Shown: piece after piece, positions 1 through 6,247 of the stretch | How the letters are laid out: every line of letters begins with the position of its first letter | How positions within the stretch are numbered: position 1 is the first letter of the stretch | Assembly (NCBI GenBank): GCA_013153135.1 | Contig: JAADFA010000137.1 | Span: forward strand, 1 to 14,140 | From: Chloroflexota bacterium | GTDB lineage: Bacteria; Chloroflexota; Anaerolineae; Anaerolineales; DRMV01 | DNA length: 14,140 nt | Direction of reading: 5' to 3' | Position numbers and translations under genes: made by a program | The notes under the pieces: model-generated | What the model was told of the DNA's origin: nothing | Database searches by the model: none | Seen by the model: the letters and a program-made list of their open reading frames with translations, nothing else

Positions 1-62
1 CGGGCCGTCCTCAAGACCTGGAGGACGCCCGGTTGTTGGAGCAATTGCGCGGGGAGGATTAG
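1..62 (+). CDS. C-terminal end of an unidentified plus-strand gene (partial)
   Basis: Reading from base 3, 19 codons are open and end in TAG at 60-62, giving a tail that reads GRPQDLEDARLLEQLRGED. The GRPxDLxDxxxL pattern is common near the C-terminus of small nucleotidyltransferase-like and some toxin-antitoxin proteins, so that is one guess, but 19 residues cannot settle it. The stop overlaps the cobS stop on the opposite strand by 4 bp, so the two genes converge with no terminator between them. The gene begins outside the window. Confidence 0.5.
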   Translation, partial: GRPQDLEDARLLEQLRGED

Positions 63-877
63 ATCCAAGGGGGGCCTTGGGGCACAATCCAATGCACTCG
101 CAAGTGGGGTGAGTGTGCGACCACCAGGATGAGGGTCTCCACCAGCTCGATGAGCGCGCCATACATATCGCCCGTGAAGCCCGGTACCCGCTCTTGCACT
201 GCTCGCGCGAAGAGGACCGCCGTGGCCCAAGCCACCAGTGCGAAGAGCCAACCGTGGTCAAAGGGCAGCGAGATGAGCACCGCCGCGAGGCTCGCGAGCA
301 ACAGGTCGCGCGGGCGGCTGTGGTTTTTGAGCGCGCGGCCCAGGCCCTGGTCGCGGGCGTAGGGATAGCGAACGATGGCCCACACCGCGGCCCAGCGGGC
401 CCATACAGGCGCGAGGATAAGCCCTTCCAGGGGGACACCCATCCCCAGTGCGGCCATTTTGACCCCGAACACACTGAGCGCGGCCACCACGCCGAACGCG
501 CCCACGCGCTCATCGCGCATGATGCGTAAGCGCGCCTCGGGCGTCGCGCCGCCCATCAGCCCGTCGGCCGTGTCCATCAGGCCGTCGAGGTGCAGCGCAC
601 CCGTGAGCAGGGCCCACAGCGGCGCGAGCAGCCATAGGGTGATGGAGCCCAGGGTGATCAGCCCCATCCCCGCGAACCAGAGCAGCATGACGCCCAAGGC
701 CAGGCCAACCACGGGATAACACGCGAGCCCGCGTGCCCAGCCCCGCTCGTCCAGCGAAGGAGGCGCCCAGGGTAGACGCACGGCCGTGAGCAGCGACCAC
801 GCGGCCCAGCACGCGGATAGCGCGCGCACCCAAGGACGGCGGCGGGGTGGCGGTGGCGGCCAGGGAACCGAGCTCAT
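59..877 (-). CDS. cobS: Adenosylcobinamide-GDP ribazoletransferase (cobalamin synthase)
   Basis: CobS joins adenosylcobinamide-GDP and alpha-ribazole phosphate (or alpha-ribazole) to make the complete cobamide. It is an integral membrane enzyme at the end of the nucleotide-loop pathway. The 272-residue protein has the family's normal length. It carries the conserved acidic motif HLDGLMDTADG at about 96-106, RIMRDERVGAFG at about 118-129, and a PGFTGDMYGALIELVE stretch near the C-terminus. Several hydrophobic segments (about 50-92, 131-170 and 190-225) fit a multi-pass protein. The N-terminus is proline- and arginine-rich and looks unconserved, so a slightly later start is possible. The ATG overlaps the rsmI stop by 4 bp (ATGA), with AGGAAGG just upstream, so it is probably translated by coupling to rsmI. 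No other cobalamin gene is in the window, which suggests salvage genes lie elsewhere. Confidence 0.93.
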   Translation of the reverse strand: MSSVPWPPPPPRRRPWVRALSACWAAWSLLTAVRLPWAPPSLDERGWARGLACYPVVGLALGVMLLWFAGMGLITLGSITLWLLAPLWALLTGALHLDGLMDTADGLMGGATPEARLRIMRDERVGAFGVVAALSVFGVKMAALGMGVPLEGLILAPVWARWAAVWAIVRYPYARDQGLGRALKNHSRPRDLLLASLAAVLISLPFDHGWLFALVAWATAVLFARAVQERVPGFTGDMYGALIELVETLILVVAHSPHLRVHWIVPQGPPWI

Positions 878-1725
878 CCTTCCTCGTCCTTCAGAGGTGT
901 TCGTCCGGCCTGGATGCGTTGGTACACCGCGCGGCGAGGCCAGCCGCTGGCGCGCGCGAGGCGCCGGGCCAGCGCGGATGGTGCTTCGCCTTGGGCCAGA
1001 CCCTGGGCAATCGCGCGGTCCAGGGTTGCCTCATCCCAGCGGCTTGGCGTTGGCGGTTTCGGTCCGAGGACCAACGTATATTCCCCGCGCGGTGGGTGGG
1101 TTTGCACATGGGCGACCCCTTGGGCTACGGTGCCACGCCAAATCTCTTCGAAGCGCTTGGTGAGTTCGCGCGCCAACACCAGGGGACGTTCGGGCCACAG
1201 GGCAGCCATATCCGCCAGGGTCGCGGCCAGCCGGTGGGGGGCTTCCAGTAGCACCAGGGTATGGGGCCAGTCGTCCCAGGTTTCAAGCCAGCGTCGGCGT
1301 TGCGCGGCCTTGCGCGGGGGATAGCCCGCGAACGCGAAGGGCACCGCGGGTTGCCCGGACGCGACCAAGGCCGCAAGCACCGCGCTCGGGCCAGGCACCG
1401 GTACCACGCGATGGCCCGCGGCCAGCGCGGCTTGCACCAGCTCGTGTCCGGGGTCGTGGAGCAGTGGCGTGCCCGCGTCGGAGACCAGCGCGACGTCCCG
1501 ACCTTCAGCCAGCGCGCGTAAGATTTTGGGCGCTTGCCGCGCGTGACTATGTTCGTCGTAACGCACTACCGGCGTCGCGATCTCATAATGCGCGAGGAGC
1601 TGGCCTGTGCGTCGCGTATCTTCGGCCGCGATGAGGTCTACCTCGCGCAACACCCGGAGCGCGCGCAGGGTGATATCTTCCAAATTGCCGATGGGCGTCG
1701 CGACGATATAGAGCGTGCCGGTCAT
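874..1725 (-). CDS. rsmI: 16S rRNA (cytidine(1402)-2'-O)-methyltransferase
   Basis: RsmI 2'-O-methylates C1402 in the decoding centre of 16S rRNA using SAM, and belongs to the tetrapyrrole-methylase fold. The 283 residues match the family length. Visible motifs are VATPIGNLEDIT at about 8-19, AAEDTRRT at 33-40, SDAGTP at 82-87, PGPSAVLAAL at 111-120, FAGYPPRK at 132-139, EAPHR at 161-165 and ELTKRFEE at 187-194. The start is fixed by the family's usual opening (GTLYIVATPIGNL). Oddly, no good Shine-Dalgarno precedes the ATG. Instead the codon directly follows a 7-bp inverted repeat and sits about 20 nt after the ytxH terminator, so expression may come from read-through or an unusual initiation. 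It is coupled downstream to cobS by a 4-bp overlap. Confidence 0.95.
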   Translation of the reverse strand: MTGTLYIVATPIGNLEDITLRALRVLREVDLIAAEDTRRTGQLLAHYEIATPVVRYDEHSHARQAPKILRALAEGRDVALVSDAGTPLLHDPGHELVQAALAAGHRVVPVPGPSAVLAALVASGQPAVPFAFAGYPPRKAAQRRRWLETWDDWPHTLVLLEAPHRLAATLADMAALWPERPLVLARELTKRFEEIWRGTVAQGVAHVQTHPPRGEYTLVLGPKPPTPSRWDEATLDRAIAQGLAQGEAPSALARRLARASGWPRRAVYQRIQAGRTPLKDEEG

Positions 1726-1743
1726 GCTTTTTCTTGAAAAAGC
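1726..1743 (-). repeat. 7-bp inverted repeat abutting the rsmI start codon
   Basis: The arms GCTTTTT (1726-1732) and AAAAAGC (1737-1743) flank the 4-base loop CTTG. The repeat ends one base before the rsmI ATG and includes the T-run of the preceding terminator. It occupies the place where a ribosome-binding site would be. It could fold in the rsmI leader, or act as a weak terminator in the opposite direction, since both strands have a run of five T. Confidence 0.7.
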
Positions 1744-1771
1744 AAACGCGGCGGGCGTCTCCCGCCGCGTT
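1737..1771 (-). terminator. Intrinsic terminator downstream of the ytxH-like gene
   Basis: On the minus strand a perfect 11-bp stem (AACGCGGCGGG pairing with CCCGCCGCGTT, plus-strand 1745-1755 and 1761-1771) closes a 5-nt loop. It is followed by TGCTTTTTC. This is a textbook rho-independent terminator placed 18 bp after the ytxH stop. Its T-run forms one arm of a second inverted repeat that runs up to the rsmI start codon. Confidence 0.85.
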
Positions 1772-1788
1772 GTTAGTAGCCACGAAGA

Positions 1789-2145
1789 TTAGGCAATGAC
1801 CGCGCCCTCATCGTCTGCGCCTTCCGCCGCGGGAGTTTCGTCAGACGCGGCCGGAGCTTCGCTAGCGCTCTTGCCCCGTTCTTTGAGCACCACTACCTGC
1901 TCTTGCAGGGTGCGGCTCAGTTCAGCCACTTGCTCTTGTAGTTGGCTCACTGTCTTTTCCAGCTTGGAGCGTGCCTCGCCCGAGACCGTTGCCGCGCGGT
2001 CCTTGAGCTCCACGCTCTTCTCCTTCAGCAGATTGCGAACCTCTTCACCGGGTTGGGGTGCGTAAAGCAGGGCCACAATCGCACCCAGCGCGCCACCTAC
2101 AATCATGCCTGCCAAAAAAGCACCGAAATCGTTCCGTTCCGTCAT
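1789..2145 (-). CDS. YtxH-domain protein, membrane-anchored
   Basis: This small protein (118 residues from the ATG at 2145) has one glycine-rich hydrophobic segment at about 8-28 (FGAFLAGMIVGGALGAIVAL), followed directly by LYAPQPGEEVR. That is the classic YtxH/gas-vesicle-GvpP-like signature (GxxxGxxxGLLxAPxxGxxxR). Residues about 35-92 are charged and heptad-like, so they probably form a coiled coil. The tail is acidic and Ala-rich. Its molecular role is unknown; in Firmicutes such proteins are linked to general stress. I chose the ATG at 2145 rather than the in-frame GTG at 2151 because AGGAGG (2152-2157 on the minus strand) touches the GTG but lies 6 nt before the ATG. It follows the two-helix membrane gene by 41 bp and ends before a strong terminator. 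Confidence 0.8.
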   Translation of the reverse strand: MTERNDFGAFLAGMIVGGALGAIVALLYAPQPGEEVRNLLKEKSVELKDRAATVSGEARSKLEKTVSQLQEQVAELSRTLQEQVVVLKERGKSASEAPAASDETPAAEGADDEGAVIA

Positions 2146-2186
2146 GGCCACCCTCCTGAAAAGCGTATCGAAAATGAAACGCGGGG

Positions 2187-2615
2187 TTATCGACGCCGGG
2201 ACCGCGAGCGGAGTACCGCGGCCACCGCTCGGGCCATCGCGACGTATTTGCTTACCTTAATTACAGGTTCGGCCACATGCTTGCTCACGAAATTCACCGT
2301 GCCCTGCACCGTGCTCACCGTTTCCTGCGTGCTATGCAGGATGGGTTTGAGCTCTTCGTGCAGCATATGAATAAGCACAGCCAGTTGCGCGAGCAGCACG
2401 ACCAGCGCGATGCTGGTCAAGAAGCCTACCAGCGCGAGGAAAATAATCACAATGTCCCGGATGCGCGCAGTTGGCGTGGTGGGCAGCATCAGCCACCACG
2501 TCACGCCACCGCACAGCAGCATGAGCGCGACCAATGCCGCGAATGCGTACCACTTCCATCGCCCCGAAGGCGCGTTAGCATCCGGGTTCGGTAAGGCTTG
2601 CTGTTCCTTGGTCAT
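2187..2615 (-). CDS. Small membrane protein of unknown function, partner of the YtxH-like gene
   Basis: I do not recognise a named family with certainty. The 142-residue protein has a short polar N-terminus and transmembrane segments at about 22-43 and 54-84. A region at 86-125 (HEELKPILHSTQETVSTVQGT onward) looks like an amphipathic helix or coiled coil of the DUF948 or methyl-accepting-protein kind. The end is very basic (RSRSRRR). Small genes with this layout often sit beside YtxH genes, so the pair may act together at the cell envelope; that is inference. The start is supported by GAGGGG 5 nt upstream (2621-2626) and a TATAAT -10 box at 2636-2641. It is the first gene of the run ending at the terminator at 1737-1771. 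Confidence 0.72.
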   Translation of the reverse strand: MTKEQQALPNPDANAPSGRWKWYAFAALVALMLLCGGVTWWLMLPTTPTARIRDIVIIFLALVGFLTSIALVVLLAQLAVLIHMLHEELKPILHSTQETVSTVQGTVNFVSKHVAEPVIKVSKYVAMARAVAAVLRSRSRRR

Positions 2616-2635
2616 TGTTGCCCCTCGTCACAGGG

Positions 2636-2677
2636 ATTATACATCAATTCACCCCGATCCCGCGTGGCCTTTCGGCC
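2636..2677 (-). promoter_or_regulatory. Promoter of the membrane-protein/ytxH pair, with an upstream palindrome
   Basis: On the minus strand a perfect TATAAT (plus 2636-2641) lies about 20 bp before the ATG at 2615, so the leader would be very short. At 17-bp spacing the -35 position reads CGCGGG, which is not a match, so an activator may be needed. A 12-bp inverted repeat, GGCC-GAAA-GGCC on the minus strand (plus 2666-2677), lies just upstream of the -35 position and could be a protein-binding site. Confidence 0.5.
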
Positions 2678-2712
2678 TACCCTTTTGGACGCGCGAATAG
2701 CCTTTGAGGTCA

Positions 2713-2762
2713 CATAAAAATAATGGCGGCCACAGTTGGACGGCCCTCGCGGCCGGATAAGA
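2713..2762 (-). terminator. Possible weak terminator after rlmB
   Basis: Beyond the rlmB stop, the minus strand has GGCC-rich inverted segments (CGGCC-GCGAG-GGCCG, and GGCCG...GGCC), then ATTATTTTTATG. The hairpin nearest the T-rich run is imperfect with a loop of about 10 nt, so the call is tentative. Otherwise the 202-bp gap 2616-2817 holds only the promoter described separately; I saw no tRNA or small ORF with a ribosome-binding site. Confidence 0.3.
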
Positions 2763-2817
2763 CGTGGCTCTCGGTTGGGAGGGCGGCGCGCTGTAAGTGG
2801 TGCTGGCTTGAGGCTGT

Positions 2818-3600
2818 TCACGCGTCCCTGGTCGTGAGCGCGTGGTCGCGATCGTGCGGTGTGGCAAACCCGCGCGCGTGCCAGGTCAGGTACAGGGCGA
2901 CCGCGCCCGCGACCGACGCATTCAGGGATGCGACCTTGCCTCGCATAGGTAGGCGCACCAGCGCGTCGCATCGCTCTCGCACCAAGCGCCGCAGGCCTTG
3001 GCCCTCGCTGCCCACCACCCACGCCAGGGGGCCGCGCAGGTCTACTGTCGTGATGAGCTGCGCGTGGGGCCCCGCGTCCAGGCCATATACCCACACGTCG
3101 CGCGCCTGCAACGCACGAATCGCTTGCGCGAGGTTATAGCGCGCGATGCGAACGTGTTCGGACGCGCCCGCAGAGACATGCACCACCGTCGGCGTGACGC
3201 CTACTTGCCCCCGTTTGGGGATAATGACCGCGTGCACGCCCACCGCGTCCGCGGTACGTAGCAACGCGGCCAAATTGCGCGGGTCCTGGATTTGGTCAAG
3301 GAGCAGGAGCAGCGCGGGCTCGTCAGTCGGCAGCTGAGCGAGTACGTCCTCGAAAGGCACGTAAGGATAGGGCCCAACATGGAGGGCCACGCCTTGATGA
3401 TGGCGGGTGCCTGTCACCTGGGTGATCTGGTCCTTGGGACGATAATGCACGGGCACGCCGCGTTGCGCGGCGAGTTCTAACAAAGGACGGACGCGCTTGG
3501 TCGGCAGGCCTTCCGCGAGCCAGAGCGCGTAAAAAGCCCTGCGGCCCGCGCGCAGGGCTTCATAGGCACTGTGGTAGCCGTACAACCATTCGGTGCTCAT
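2818..3600 (-). CDS. rlmB: 23S rRNA (guanosine(2251)-2'-O)-methyltransferase
   Basis: RlmB is a SPOUT (TrmH-like) SAM enzyme that 2'-O-methylates G2251 in the P-loop of 23S rRNA. The 260-residue protein has the N-terminal substrate-binding domain (about 1-78, starting STEWLYGYHSAYEAL) and the catalytic trefoil-knot domain. The knot domain shows LDQIQDPRNLAALLRTADA at 101-119 (Asn108 and Arg115), VVGSEGQGLRRL at 195-206 and SLNASVAGAVALYL at 225-238. These three blocks are diagnostic of the family. The start overlaps the cysS stop by 4 bp, so it is translationally coupled. YacL-CysS-RlmB order is also seen in Bacillus, which supports RlmB over other TrmH paralogues. The C-terminus runs about 15 residues past the knot and looks unremarkable. 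Confidence 0.93.
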   Translation of the reverse strand: MSTEWLYGYHSAYEALRAGRRAFYALWLAEGLPTKRVRPLLELAAQRGVPVHYRPKDQITQVTGTRHHQGVALHVGPYPYVPFEDVLAQLPTDEPALLLLLDQIQDPRNLAALLRTADAVGVHAVIIPKRGQVGVTPTVVHVSAGASEHVRIARYNLAQAIRALQARDVWVYGLDAGPHAQLITTVDLRGPLAWVVGSEGQGLRRLVRERCDALVRLPMRGKVASLNASVAGAVALYLTWHARGFATPHDRDHALTTRDA

Positions 3601-5036
3601 GGCTGGTTTGCGTGCGGCTCACGTGTTTCGCGGCGCCAGGTGGTGCCGTGGGGCGTATCCTCCAGGCGGATGCCCAGGGCCGCGAGGCGGTCGCGGATGA
3701 GGTCGGCCAGAGCGAACTGCTTTTGCTTACGCAGCTCGGACCGTACCTCGATGAGCAGCTCGACCAAGGGCTCGATATCTGCCTGGGATGCGCCCTCAGC
3801 TTGGGGTTGCAGGTGCAGACCGAAGACATCCTCGCCCAGCTCTCGCAGCAGGTCTTGCGCGGGTTGGAGCTGGGCGTCCGTCGCACCCGCGTCGCGGGCC
3901 TGGTTGATGGCGCGCACCAGCTCAAACAGGTGCGCGAGCGCGGCTGCGGTGTTGAAGTCGTCATCCATCGCGGCCTCAAAACCTTCTCGCGTCGCCTGGA
4001 TTTGCGCCTGCAGGCGTTGCAGCACCTCGTCATCCGCGCCGGGCGCGTTGGGGTAGGCGGGGCGCATCGCGTTGCGCAGCCGGGTGAGGGCCTGCTTGGC
4101 CTGTTGTACATGAGGCTCGTCATAATCGATGGGGCTGCGATAGTGCGCGTTGAGCAGGATCATGCGCAGCACATCGGGCTCGTGTTCGGCCAAGAAGTCG
4201 TCCACGGTGATGAAGTTGCCCAGAGATTTGGACATCTTCTCGCCCCGAACCCGCAGCATCCCGTTGTGCACCCAGTAGCGGACGAAAGGCTCTTTGCCTG
4301 TGTAGCTTTCGCTTTGGGCAATCTCGTTTTCGTGGTGCGGAAAGATGAGGTCTTGCCCGCCGCCATGAATGTCGATCTGTTCCCCCAGGTGGTGCAGGTT
4401 CATCGCGGAGCACTCGATGTGCCAGCCCGGGCGCCCCGGGCCCCAGGGGCTATCCCATGTGGGCTCGCCGGGCTTTGCGGCCTTCCAGAGCGCGAAGTCC
4501 GCGGGGTGGCGTTTGTTGGGATCGGGTTCGATGCGCACGCCCGCGCGCAGGTCTTCTAGCCGGCGGCCCGAGAGCTTGCCGTAGTCCTCGTCTTTGGTTA
4601 CATCGAAGTAGACGTTGCCCTCGACCTGGTACGCGTATCCTTTGTCGAGCAGGCCCTGGACCATGCGCTGAATCCAGTCCATCTCTTGGGTGACGCGCGG
4701 TTGGACGGTGGGCCAGAGCACGCCGAGGGCGCGCATGGTCTTTTCGAATTCCTGGATGTAATGCTCGGCCAGAGCTTGTGGATCCTGGCCGAGTTCACGC
4801 GCGCGGTTGATGATTTTATCGTCCACATCGGTGTAGTTCATTACGTGACGCACGTCGTAGCCTTTGTATTCTAGATAGCGGCGGATGATGTCGTAGACCA
4901 GGAGCGAGACCGCGTGCCCGAGGTGCGCCTTGTCGTACACCGTGGGGCCGCAAACGTACATGCGCACTTTGCCAGGTTCGATGGTTTGGAAGGGTTCTTT
5001 TTGCCGGGTGAGGGTATTGTACACGCGCAGGGTCAT
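3597..5036 (-). CDS. cysS: Cysteine--tRNA ligase
   Basis: CysS charges tRNA-Cys with cysteine in the cytoplasm. It is a class I aminoacyl-tRNA synthetase and 479 residues is the usual length. The HIGH-type signature is HLGH at 38-41 after YVCGPTVYDKA, and KMSKS is at 267-271. The zinc ligands that discriminate cysteine from serine are all in place: Cys29, Cys209 (WHIECS), His234 and Glu238 (PHHENE), with the same numbering (within one) as the E. coli enzyme. The C-terminal anticodon-binding helical region follows from about 350, ending in a normal extension. The ATG overlaps the yacL-like stop by 4 bp and the stop overlaps rlmB by 4 bp, so three genes form one coupled unit. Confidence 0.97.
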   Translation of the reverse strand: MTLRVYNTLTRQKEPFQTIEPGKVRMYVCGPTVYDKAHLGHAVSLLVYDIIRRYLEYKGYDVRHVMNYTDVDDKIINRARELGQDPQALAEHYIQEFEKTMRALGVLWPTVQPRVTQEMDWIQRMVQGLLDKGYAYQVEGNVYFDVTKDEDYGKLSGRRLEDLRAGVRIEPDPNKRHPADFALWKAAKPGEPTWDSPWGPGRPGWHIECSAMNLHHLGEQIDIHGGGQDLIFPHHENEIAQSESYTGKEPFVRYWVHNGMLRVRGEKMSKSLGNFITVDDFLAEHEPDVLRMILLNAHYRSPIDYDEPHVQQAKQALTRLRNAMRPAYPNAPGADDEVLQRLQAQIQATREGFEAAMDDDFNTAAALAHLFELVRAINQARDAGATDAQLQPAQDLLRELGEDVFGLHLQPQAEGASQADIEPLVELLIEVRSELRKQKQFALADLIRDRLAALGIRLEDTPHGTTWRRETREPHANQP

Positions 5037-6100
5037 TGCCGCTCCTCCTCGAGCTGGGGCCGGGCGAAGATGATGCGGCCGCCTGTGGTTTGTAACACTT
5101 TGGTTAGCACGACGGGCACCTCGCGACCGATGAGGTGACGGCCATCTTCGACCACGATCATGGTGCCATCGGGCAAGAAGCCCACGCCTTGGTTCTGGCC
5201 TTTACCAGCTTGGGTGATGGTAATGGTGATGCGGTCACCGGGCAGGTACGGCGGCTGCATAATTTTCTCCAGCTCATGCAGGTTGAGGACCGACACTTGC
5301 CGCAGCCGCGCGATCTGGCTGAGGTTGTAGTCGGTAGTAATGATGGGCGCGCCCAGGCGCTTGGCGATGGTGACGATTTTATGATCCACTTCGTGCACAT
5401 CCATGGGGTCGATGTCGCTGATGCGCACGTGCACATGGCTGAGGCGTTTGAGTTCGTCGAGCATGTCCAAGCCGCGGCGGCCCCGGCGGCGGCGTTCGGG
5501 CTCAGGCGCGTCTGCGATGCTTTGCAGCTCAAAGAGCACGAACCGGGGCACGACGAATTCGCCCTGGATGAATCCGAGCCGGGCCATTTCGACAATGCGG
5601 CCGTCGATGAGGGCGCTGGTATCAAGCACGTAGCGCTGTTGGCCGGGTACCGCGGCGTTGGTGCTTTCTCGTGAACCGCCTTGAAGCCAACGAAAGATGC
5701 TCAAGAGGTCGTTTTTGCGCGCAACAAAGACTTGGGCCCCGAGATACATAAAGAAGATCTGTTCTACCGGTTGCAGTACCTGGTTCAAGGGCGAGGGTAG
5801 CAGCTGTAAAATGGGCGTGAACAAGTTCCCCAGAAACCAGCCGAGGATAACACCGATGACCGCGGCCCACATGGTCTCCGCGGGCACTTCCATAATTTTG
5901 CGTCGCAGGTAACGCAGCAAGGGACGGATGAGCCAGGGGGTCAAGGTCAAACCTGTTAGCGTGCCGAGCAAGCCCAGCACCAGACGCCAATAAAGTAAGG
6001 TGCCTCCAGCCCCGGCCTTTACCAGCCACTCCGCGAGGACAATCCCGAGCCACGTGAATACCAACGCGCCGAAAATGCGTAAGAGTAGATTCCCCCCCAT
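5033..6100 (-). CDS. yacL: Membrane-anchored PIN-TRAM domain protein (YacL family)
   Basis: The 355-residue protein has about four hydrophobic segments in the first 126 residues (about 6-27, 34-58, 77-97 and 112-127), then a PIN domain and a TRAM domain. The PIN part, about 157-280, keeps the acidic metal-binding residues Asp160 (VLDTSALIDG), Glu191 (LFELQSIAD), Asp239 (VDHKIVTIA) and Asp257 (ITTDYNLSQIA), so it should be an active nuclease fold. A very basic patch (RRRRGRRG, 203-210) may help bind RNA. TRAM, about 283-346, is a small beta-barrel RNA-binding module. B. subtilis YacL has the same architecture and lies in the same neighbourhood; its substrate is not established to my knowledge. 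First gene of the yacL-cysS-rlmB unit, with AAGGG ahead of the ATG and a TATAAT box at 6149-6154. Confidence 0.9.
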   Translation of the reverse strand: MGGNLLLRIFGALVFTWLGIVLAEWLVKAGAGGTLLYWRLVLGLLGTLTGLTLTPWLIRPLLRYLRRKIMEVPAETMWAAVIGVILGWFLGNLFTPILQLLPSPLNQVLQPVEQIFFMYLGAQVFVARKNDLLSIFRWLQGGSRESTNAAVPGQQRYVLDTSALIDGRIVEMARLGFIQGEFVVPRFVLFELQSIADAPEPERRRRGRRGLDMLDELKRLSHVHVRISDIDPMDVHEVDHKIVTIAKRLGAPIITTDYNLSQIARLRQVSVLNLHELEKIMQPPYLPGDRITITITQAGKGQNQGVGFLPDGTMIVVEDGRHLIGREVPVVLTKVLQTTGGRIIFARPQLEEERQ

Positions 6101-6148
6101 AGGTCCCTTATCCTTCCGAGTATGGCGGTTGCAGCCTCACGAGCGGGA

Positions 6149-6154
6149 ATTATA
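6149..6154 (-). promoter_or_regulatory. -10 box for the yacL-cysS-rlmB operon
   Basis: The minus strand has TATAAT in the context CTGTTATAATTCC, about 50 bp upstream of the yacL start and about 55 bp past the ftsZ terminator. The -35 position at 17-bp spacing reads CAAACG, a poor match. The position between a terminator and an operon start makes it likely despite that. Confidence 0.55.
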
Positions 6155-6198
6155 ACAGAGCTTCCCGCGCGCGTTTGTGGCGCGCGGAGCGGATGAGA

Positions 6199-6230
6199 GA
6201 ATAGAAAAGGTGCCGCTCCAGGCGGCACCT
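6199..6230 (-). terminator. Intrinsic terminator of ftsZ
   Basis: A perfect 9-bp stem on the minus strand (AGGTGCCGC with GCGGCACCT, plus 6208-6216 and 6222-6230) closes a 5-nt loop and is followed by TTTTCTATTC. It begins 17 bp past the ftsZ stop. It separates ftsZ from the yacL operon that reads in the same direction. Confidence 0.88.
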
Positions 6231-6247
6231 CATTCAGGCAACTTGGC

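Noticed and set aside
2146..2151. GTG start of the YtxH-like gene
   Set aside because: The AGGAGG touches this codon with no spacing, whereas the ATG two codons later is correctly spaced.
2616..2817. Possible structured RNA or tRNA in the rlmB-membrane gene gap
   Set aside because: Short GGCC hairpins, one with a GAAA loop, are present, but no acceptor stem, T-loop or known riboswitch core could be assembled.
3612..4559. 315-codon open frame on the plus strand opposite cysS
   Set aside because: It lies wholly antisense to cysS, which has every catalytic and zinc residue. The frame has low-complexity composition typical of the reverse strand of high-GC genes.
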